Source: Candidatus Pacearchaeota archaeon (GTDB taxonomy: Archaea > Nanobdellota > Nanobdellia > Pacearchaeales > GW2011-AR1). Taken from it: a stretch of DNA of 9,401 bases. The translations under genes were made by a program, and so were the position numbers. Positions 5,364 to 9,401 of this stretch are shown piece after piece (the first letter of the stretch is position 1; each line of letters starts with the position of its first letter). The notes under the pieces were generated by a model. That model saw nothing but the letters and a program-made list of their open reading frames with translations. It was not told the origin of the DNA and searched no databases. The stretch is from NCBI GenBank assembly GCA_014728565.1, contig WJLK01000047.1, positions 1 to 9,401 on the forward strand, read 5' to 3'.

Positions 5364-6359
5364 ATGGACTTGCCAGATAATCTTGCAGATTATAGACCTT
5401 CTGGAGAAAAATGCGATGGAAAGTATGTTCTTTTTGGAATTGATTCTGATGGTTGTGTTGATAGGGGAATGAGATACAAACATGGAGGACCTTTTCCAAG
5501 AGCAGGAATTGAGGTTTTTGGATTACAGCCAATTGCAGAAAAATGGAGAATTGCCTGGTCTTTTGTTAATGAAATTGAGAGAAGAGGATGTCCAAGATTT
5601 GAAGCATTAGCACAGACAGTGGATAGAGTTCTTGAAATGCCTGCAGTTCAGGAAGCTGAAAGATTGAATGTAGTTTCTGTTCCAAGATTATCTTATCTAA
5701 GAGATTATTTAGGAGATGTTGCTTCAAAAAAAGGATATGGTGATAATGTCCTATGGGCTCATATAGACAGTCTTAAAGAAGGACCTGAAAAAGAAGAACT
5801 TACAAGAGTGGCTCAGTGGAGTAGAACAGTTAATTCAAATGTTGATGCTGATTGTCCTGATATTGAACCCTTTTCAGAGGCAATAGCTACTATAAGAGCA
5901 GCTTATGAAAAAAAAGTAGATATGTTGATAGTTTCTGGAACTCCTGAAAAACACTTAAGAGAAGCCTGGAGAAAACATGGTTTGATTGATAAAGTTCGAG
6001 GAGTCTTTGGAAGAGAATCTGGAAAAAAGAATGACCATTTAACAGCTGCAGTCAATGCATCAAGAGAATCTGATACACTTTATGATGTGGTAATTATGTT
6101 TGGAGATGCTCCTGGAGATGATAAAGCTAGAAAAAAAGCAGGTGAGTCACTAGGGATTTCAGTAAGATTTTATCCTATAAGGGTTGGTTTTGAACAAGAA
6201 GATTGGAAAAGATTCAGAGAAAGTTTTTTAGTTGATCCTGCCTCCTATGGTGAAACTGAAGAGACAAGGTTTGTTGAAGGGTTCTATAGTAATTTAAAAA
6301 GACCCTGGATATCTGATGCTGACCTTACTCAGCTTTTTCCATTGCAACAAAATTTATAA
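5364..6359 (+). CDS. HAD-superfamily phosphohydrolase, 331 aa
   Basis: A haloacid dehalogenase-type hydrolase with all four motifs. Motif I is GIDSDGCVD (25-33), with D27 as nucleophile and D29 as acid/base. Motif II is VSGTPE (190-195), with S191. Motif III is a lysine at 221 or 222 (ESGKKND). Motif IV is GDAPGDDKAR (247-256), with D248 and D252 or D253 for magnesium. The large insert between motifs I and II (about residues 35-165, largely helical) is a cap that sets substrate choice. Members of this type probably remove phosphate from a sugar or other small metabolite in the cytoplasm; the substrate cannot be read from sequence. No signal peptide is present. It is the only clear intact plus-strand gene here, and a GtrA-like remnant begins right after its stop in the same frame. 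Confidence 0.9.
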   Translation: MDLPDNLADYRPSGEKCDGKYVLFGIDSDGCVDRGMRYKHGGPFPRAGIEVFGLQPIAEKWRIAWSFVNEIERRGCPRFEALAQTVDRVLEMPAVQEAERLNVVSVPRLSYLRDYLGDVASKKGYGDNVLWAHIDSLKEGPEKEELTRVAQWSRTVNSNVDADCPDIEPFSEAIATIRAAYEKKVDMLIVSGTPEKHLREAWRKHGLIDKVRGVFGRESGKKNDHLTAAVNASRESDTLYDVVIMFGDAPGDDKARKKAGESLGISVRFYPIRVGFEQEDWKRFRESFLVDPASYGETEETRFVEGFYSNLKRPWISDADLTQLFPLQQNL

Positions 6360-6713
6360 ATTCAATGGATTCATTTATACTATCTTTTCTCAACAGCAGT
6401 TGCATTTATAGGAACCCATACCCTGAATTATTCCATTAACAGAAAATGGGGATTCAAGGAGACAAAAGAAAAAATAGCTAGAAGTTATATCTATTTCCTT
6501 ATATTTAGAGCTATCAGCTTTATTATTATTTTATCTTCTGCAGGTATTGTTGTGGAATTCTTTAATGTACACTACATGATTGCTAGATTTTTAGTTGCAA
6601 TTTTTGTAGGTTTGTTCAATTTTTCTGTGAATTACTTTATCTCCTTTAATCTGGGAAAGAATTTTAAAAAAGAATTATCTATTTTTTCTAATAATAATTT
6701 TACAAAAATCTAA
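6360..6713 (+). pseudogene. 5'-truncated GtrA-family membrane protein remnant
   Basis: Right after the HAD stop codon the same frame stays open for 117 codons and ends in TAA. The translation begins IQWIHLYYLFSTAVAF and resembles the GtrA family, small four-helix proteins thought to flip or carry lipid-linked sugars. Helix two ends in NYSINRKWGF, matching the family's N-(F/Y)-x-x-N-R-x-W-x-F signature. Helices three (about codons 43-69) and four (ending NFSVNYFISFNL) follow. Helix one is missing, and no ATG, GTG or TTG occurs in the first 60 or so codons. The ATG at 6364 is in another frame that soon stops. Other frames at the HAD 3' end show no hydrophobic helix, so a simple frameshift does not restore it. 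The 3' end overlaps the convergent protease gene by 14 bases. It is probably a decayed gene; a non-AUG start or assembly fault is possible. Confidence 0.65.
6666..6687. terminator. Possible bidirectional T-tract terminator
   Basis: The plus strand has six T at 6682-6687 and the minus strand six T at 6666-6671, placed where transcripts from the convergent HAD/GtrA and protease genes would end. Archaeal RNA polymerase can stop on such T-runs without a hairpin. The plus-strand run lies within the GtrA-like frame. Confidence 0.35.
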
Positions 6714-7656
6714 CATTCTTACAATCACCCTCTGACTCCCAATTACTATATATTTTCTTTAAACAAGTTATGTATTTTTCATCTAAATCCAATTGATGCG
6801 CACAGTTAAAATAAGGATACATATTATCCCTGGCTATTTCTATAGCTTCTCCAAAAGGTATTTCAGAGTAAATTCCAGAAGAAAGTGCAAAATTAATCCT
6901 TGCAGCTTCCTCGTTTGTCAAGCTATGTGCAAAACCAAACCCATGCAATACTTCATGCACCTCTCTTGTTGGAAACACAGTGCATCTTGAACCTCCTCCA
7001 TAAAGATAGAGATTAACATGAGCTTTTTTAATAACATTCTTAGAAATTATGGGCATTACCTCATCAGTAACAAGAGTCATAGGATTATAATTTCCATATT
7101 CATAACAAATTTCATAGGTAGTTTTATTTTCATTTCTTTCTATTAGTTTTGAGGATATTAATTTTTGAGTAAATCTTGATATATAACCCTCTTTATAAAA
7201 ATTAGGAGACTCCTTGTAGTAGTTGTACTGTATATTCTTGCATTCCTCAACATCTTCAAGTTCTTTTGGAATTCCAACACCTACACACTTTAACTCAAAG
7301 TCGGGTATTTTTTCTGTTTCTTCAAAAGTAATTAATCCCTCAGTTGCATTTTCAAGAATTTTAAATGCCTTTTTTACTTCTTCAATATCCCTTCCATCAC
7401 ATTTTTCAGGATTTATTACTTTATATGTAATAGGCATATGATCCCAGTGAGGATATCTCACTTTGTAAAATTCATCTTTTTTTTCAACAGGTTTTTTAAT
7501 TTTATTAGGAATTTCCTCTTCATCAATATTTTCATTTTCATTTTCAAAATTATAAACAAGAAAAATTAACACAGAAAAAATAATAATCACCCCTAGAAGA
7601 TAGATTATATGCCTCTTTTTCCTTAAACTCATCCAAAATAATTTTAATTTATACAT
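6700..7656 (-). CDS. Membrane-anchored matrixin-like metzincin metalloprotease, 318 aa
   Basis: A zinc-dependent protease of the metzincin clan. The complete zinc-binding motif HEVLHGFGFAH lies at residues 234-244 (H234, H238 and H244 as ligands, E235 as catalytic base, G241 at the turn). Downstream, NMYPYFNC (278-285) fits the Met-turn of matrixins, where the motif is often IMYPYY, followed by a helix ending CLKKIYS. A basic N-terminus (RKKRH) precedes one hydrophobic helix (about 18-36) and an acidic linker (37-61), so the catalytic part should lie outside the cell, anchored by its N-terminus. Residues 70-125 (including MPITYKV and AFKILENATEGLITF) match the start of matrixin catalytic domains. 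Several cysteines could form disulfides. No cysteine-switch prodomain is seen. A TTATAT box 22 bases upstream implies a leaderless transcript. Substrate unknown. Confidence 0.85.
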   Translation of the reverse strand: MYKLKLFWMSLRKKRHIIYLLGVIIIFSVLIFLVYNFENENENIDEEEIPNKIKKPVEKKDEFYKVRYPHWDHMPITYKVINPEKCDGRDIEEVKKAFKILENATEGLITFEETEKIPDFELKCVGVGIPKELEDVEECKNIQYNYYKESPNFYKEGYISRFTQKLISSKLIERNENKTTYEICYEYGNYNPMTLVTDEVMPIISKNVIKKAHVNLYLYGGGSRCTVFPTREVHEVLHGFGFAHSLTNEEAARINFALSSGIYSEIPFGEAIEIARDNMYPYFNCAHQLDLDEKYITCLKKIYSNWESEGDCKNVRFL

Positions 7657-7678
7657 GAGTAATAAAAACTATTTTTCA

Positions 7679-7684
7679 ATATAA
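7679..7684 (-). promoter_or_regulatory. TATA box for the metzincin protease gene
   Basis: TTATAT on the minus strand, 22 bases upstream of the ATG at 7656, in the 37-base gap after the HEPN gene. It suggests the protease has its own leaderless promoter even though the HEPN gene lies close upstream. Confidence 0.45.
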
Positions 7685-7693
7685 GTCTTTTGA

Positions 7694-8434
7694 TTAGTGC
7701 TTGTTCATACTTTTTTTTACTTTGTCAATTATTTTCTGAAAAGTCAGAGAGTATTCTTTTACTCTGACAGGGGCTACTGAAAGTGGTCTGTTATGTGCAA
7801 TTGCATTTCTAATAGGTTCCATTTCATTTAATTTCTTACCCCATTCTTTTATATCAATATAAGATGAAAAAAGATTTTTATTAGATTCAATTATTATTTT
7901 ATAATTGTGAAAATCAGCAAATAACAACAAGTCAGAACTTTTTTCCTCATCAAGAGCTTCCTCTCTTCTTGCAGCACAACTAGCTCTTATTTTTGAGGGA
8001 ACTCCTTTTCTCCACCAATCTTCTCCATAATTAGACTCCAGAAGAATTCTTATAAACTCTCTGACATTATTTTCAAACAAATAAAGCGAATCTCTCTTGT
8101 TTTCATAAGGTTTTCCTCCTGGTGATTTTTTTGAAATACACCTAGTTAAATACTCCTTAACTGACTCAGAGGGTATTTTTTTTAGAGATTCTTTAAAATA
8201 AGGTTCTGCCTCTCGAAATCTTCCAACTTTATAAAGTAGTTCTCCTAGAATTATTTTAGGAGCCCATAATCCCTGACCAAGTTCAATTGATTTTTTGAAT
8301 AATTTTTCAATAGCATCAACAGATTCAATGTTTTTTAGGGGAAGATTCATCAGTTCCTTTCCTAAATAATAATAATTCATAGGATCTCTTGGATTTTTTT
8401 TTATTTTATCATTCAGGAGTTCTATTTTTTCCAT
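7694..8434 (-). CDS. TPR-HEPN protein (Swt1-type HEPN domain), 246 aa
   Basis: Two parts are visible. Residues 1-98 look like two or three tetratricopeptide repeats (for example NYYYLGKELM at 20-29 and LGELLYKVGRFREAEPYFKE at 63-82), a helical scaffold for protein binding. Residues 115-240 look like a HEPN domain of the Swt1 type, with YGEDWW (136-141) near the start and the R-x4-H motif RNAIAH at 209-214. In active HEPN nucleases this Arg and His form the RNA-cleaving site at a dimer interface, so the protein may be an endoribonuclease or may have kept only RNA binding. Such domains are common in toxin, antiviral and stress systems. The ATG is preceded by AGAGGTG four bases upstream; a GTG six bases earlier overlaps that site. 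It lies 37 bases upstream of the protease gene and downstream of the 290-residue acidic protein gene. Confidence 0.8.
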   Translation of the reverse strand: MEKIELLNDKIKKNPRDPMNYYYLGKELMNLPLKNIESVDAIEKLFKKSIELGQGLWAPKIILGELLYKVGRFREAEPYFKESLKKIPSESVKEYLTRCISKKSPGGKPYENKRDSLYLFENNVREFIRILLESNYGEDWWRKGVPSKIRASCAARREEALDEEKSSDLLLFADFHNYKIIIESNKNLFSSYIDIKEWGKKLNEMEPIRNAIAHNRPLSVAPVRVKEYSLTFQKIIDKVKKSMNKH

Positions 8435-8515
8435 ATTCACCTCTTAATCTCTTATCATAGTCAGTCTTGTTTTTAATGATTTATTGACTCTAATATAGAA
8501 AAATATAAAAATGCT

Positions 8516-9388
8516 TTAGTTACTTATGACCTCTCCAGTTATTGTTTCTTTTGAGCCGAATAATTCTCCCTGCATTTCCTTCAATTTCTCTTTTTCTTCT
8601 TCTGTCAGGTCCTGTGGAGGATCTTTGTCTTTGTTTTTTGTCATCATCATCCATACGAAGCTTCTAACTAATGATTTCACATCTCTTTCTGCACTTTCAG
8701 GATTATACTCTGCGGAGTTTATGAGGCTTCTTACTTTGAAGAATATCTTTATACCATTTATTACTTCATTTATTGTTTCACCTGCAGTTTTTTTATCATC
8801 AATCCAAGGTGGAGTCTCTTTGTGGACCTCTTTCATATCTCTTTCAACAAATAAAACTAGTTCATAAACATCCTCAAAATTTACAGTAGCTGTAACTTCT
8901 TTTCCTTCTTCTGGGAATGAGGGTTTCATATAAAGGATATCTTCAGGATTTATATTTACATTAATATTAAAAACCATCTCACCTGTTTCATAATCTTTTA
9001 ACTGAACTGAAGCTTCTAAACTTCCTCCGTATTTGTCTGTTATCTTTCTTAATTTCCTCATAAATCCCTCGTCTTTTTTAATTTCCTGTTTTTCTTTTTC
9101 TGAAGGTCCTGTTTCATCTTCTCTTTCATTAGGAGGACCTGGAAAACTTCCCTTCTCCATAGCTTTTTTAAATTCATATCTTAAAAATTCTTTTGGAGGA
9201 AAAATCCATAATTTCATATAAGGGGAGATTATTACTGTATCTTTTTCCATATCTTCCACTTTAACAGGTTCGACTTCTTCCCAGAACTCTATACTGCCGT
9301 ATTCTGATTCATAGCTTATGTTTATTTTATCATAATCCATAATTTCATTTATATCATATATTCCCAAACACTCCATTCTTTTAGCCAT
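8516..9388 (-). CDS. Acidic soluble protein of unknown function, 290 aa
   Basis: Not recognised. There is no signal peptide, membrane helix or cysteine pair. The order of regions is: a mixed N-terminal part (1-80) ending in an aromatic and proline stretch (LWIFPPKEFLRYEF); a charged, probably disordered linker (81-108); a basic helix; a beta-rich section with alternating hydrophobic residues (123-147, and 164-182 including VTATVNF); two helical stretches (203-225 and 231-250, the latter with WMMM); and a charged tail. The protein is strongly acidic overall. The ATG is preceded by AGAGAGAG, a weak ribosome site, and a second Met at residue 5 is a possible start. The promoter would lie beyond the window edge. 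It is 81 bases upstream of the TPR-HEPN gene on the same strand, so they may share a transcript. Confidence 0.75.
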   Translation of the reverse strand: MAKRMECLGIYDINEIMDYDKINISYESEYGSIEFWEEVEPVKVEDMEKDTVIISPYMKLWIFPPKEFLRYEFKKAMEKGSFPGPPNEREDETGPSEKEKQEIKKDEGFMRKLRKITDKYGGSLEASVQLKDYETGEMVFNINVNINPEDILYMKPSFPEEGKEVTATVNFEDVYELVLFVERDMKEVHKETPPWIDDKKTAGETINEVINGIKIFFKVRSLINSAEYNPESAERDVKSLVRSFVWMMMTKNKDKDPPQDLTEEEKEKLKEMQGELFGSKETITGEVISN

Positions 9389-9401
9389 CTCTCTCTGGTT
9401 A

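Noticed and set aside
5314..5532. Minus-strand open frame of 72 codons opposite the start of the HAD gene
   Set aside because: It runs antisense through the HAD catalytic motif I region and the divergent promoter, with composition expected of a shadow frame.
8526..8867. Plus-strand open frame of 113 codons rich in Ser, Phe and Leu
   Set aside because: It is the exact antisense of the acidic 290-residue protein; runs of Ser/Phe arise from reading Glu/Lys/Arg codons backwards.
9265..9275. GGTTCGAC, resembling a tRNA T-loop
   Set aside because: No acceptor, anticodon or D-arm pairing was found around it and it sits inside a coding frame.

Overview
This AT-rich window (no rRNA or tRNA gene seen) looks archaeal, most likely from a small-genome DPANN-type lineage; the exact lineage cannot be fixed from the sequence alone. 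At least six genes have an A/T box 21-23 bases upstream of the start codon and no room for a leader, which is the archaeal TATA-box/leaderless arrangement. A few others carry a short GAGGTG-type ribosome binding site. The gene content fits: a DUF763 protein, tiny zinc-ribbon proteins and many very small membrane proteins. Arginine is mostly AGA and the standard code is used.

Positions 97-2857 hold a minus-strand run of small genes: two zinc-ribbon proteins (97-273 and 2441-2608), five very small membrane proteins of 52-116 residues with one to four helices, a soluble orphan of 220 residues with a charged C-terminal helix, and a small very basic protein. No enzymatic function can be given to these; several are packed so tightly that they are probably translated together.

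Positions 2932-6359 hold the recognisable conserved genes. A two-domain protein of the dCTP deaminase/dUTPase superfamily and a DUF763 protein lie on the minus strand. A HAD-superfamily phosphohydrolase diverges from the DUF763 gene across a 102-base double promoter region. Directly after the HAD stop codon, and in the same frame, is a start-less open stretch (6360-6713). It encodes the last three helices of a GtrA-family membrane protein, apparently a remnant missing its first helix.

Positions 6700-9388 are minus-strand again: a membrane-anchored metzincin (matrixin-like) protease with its full zinc site, a TPR-HEPN protein of Swt1 type with the RNAIAH motif, and a 290-residue acidic protein of unknown function. 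The protease faces the cell exterior and may act on the surface or on partner cells. The HEPN protein may be an RNA-cleaving or RNA-binding stress factor. No evidence in the window ties these genes into one pathway.
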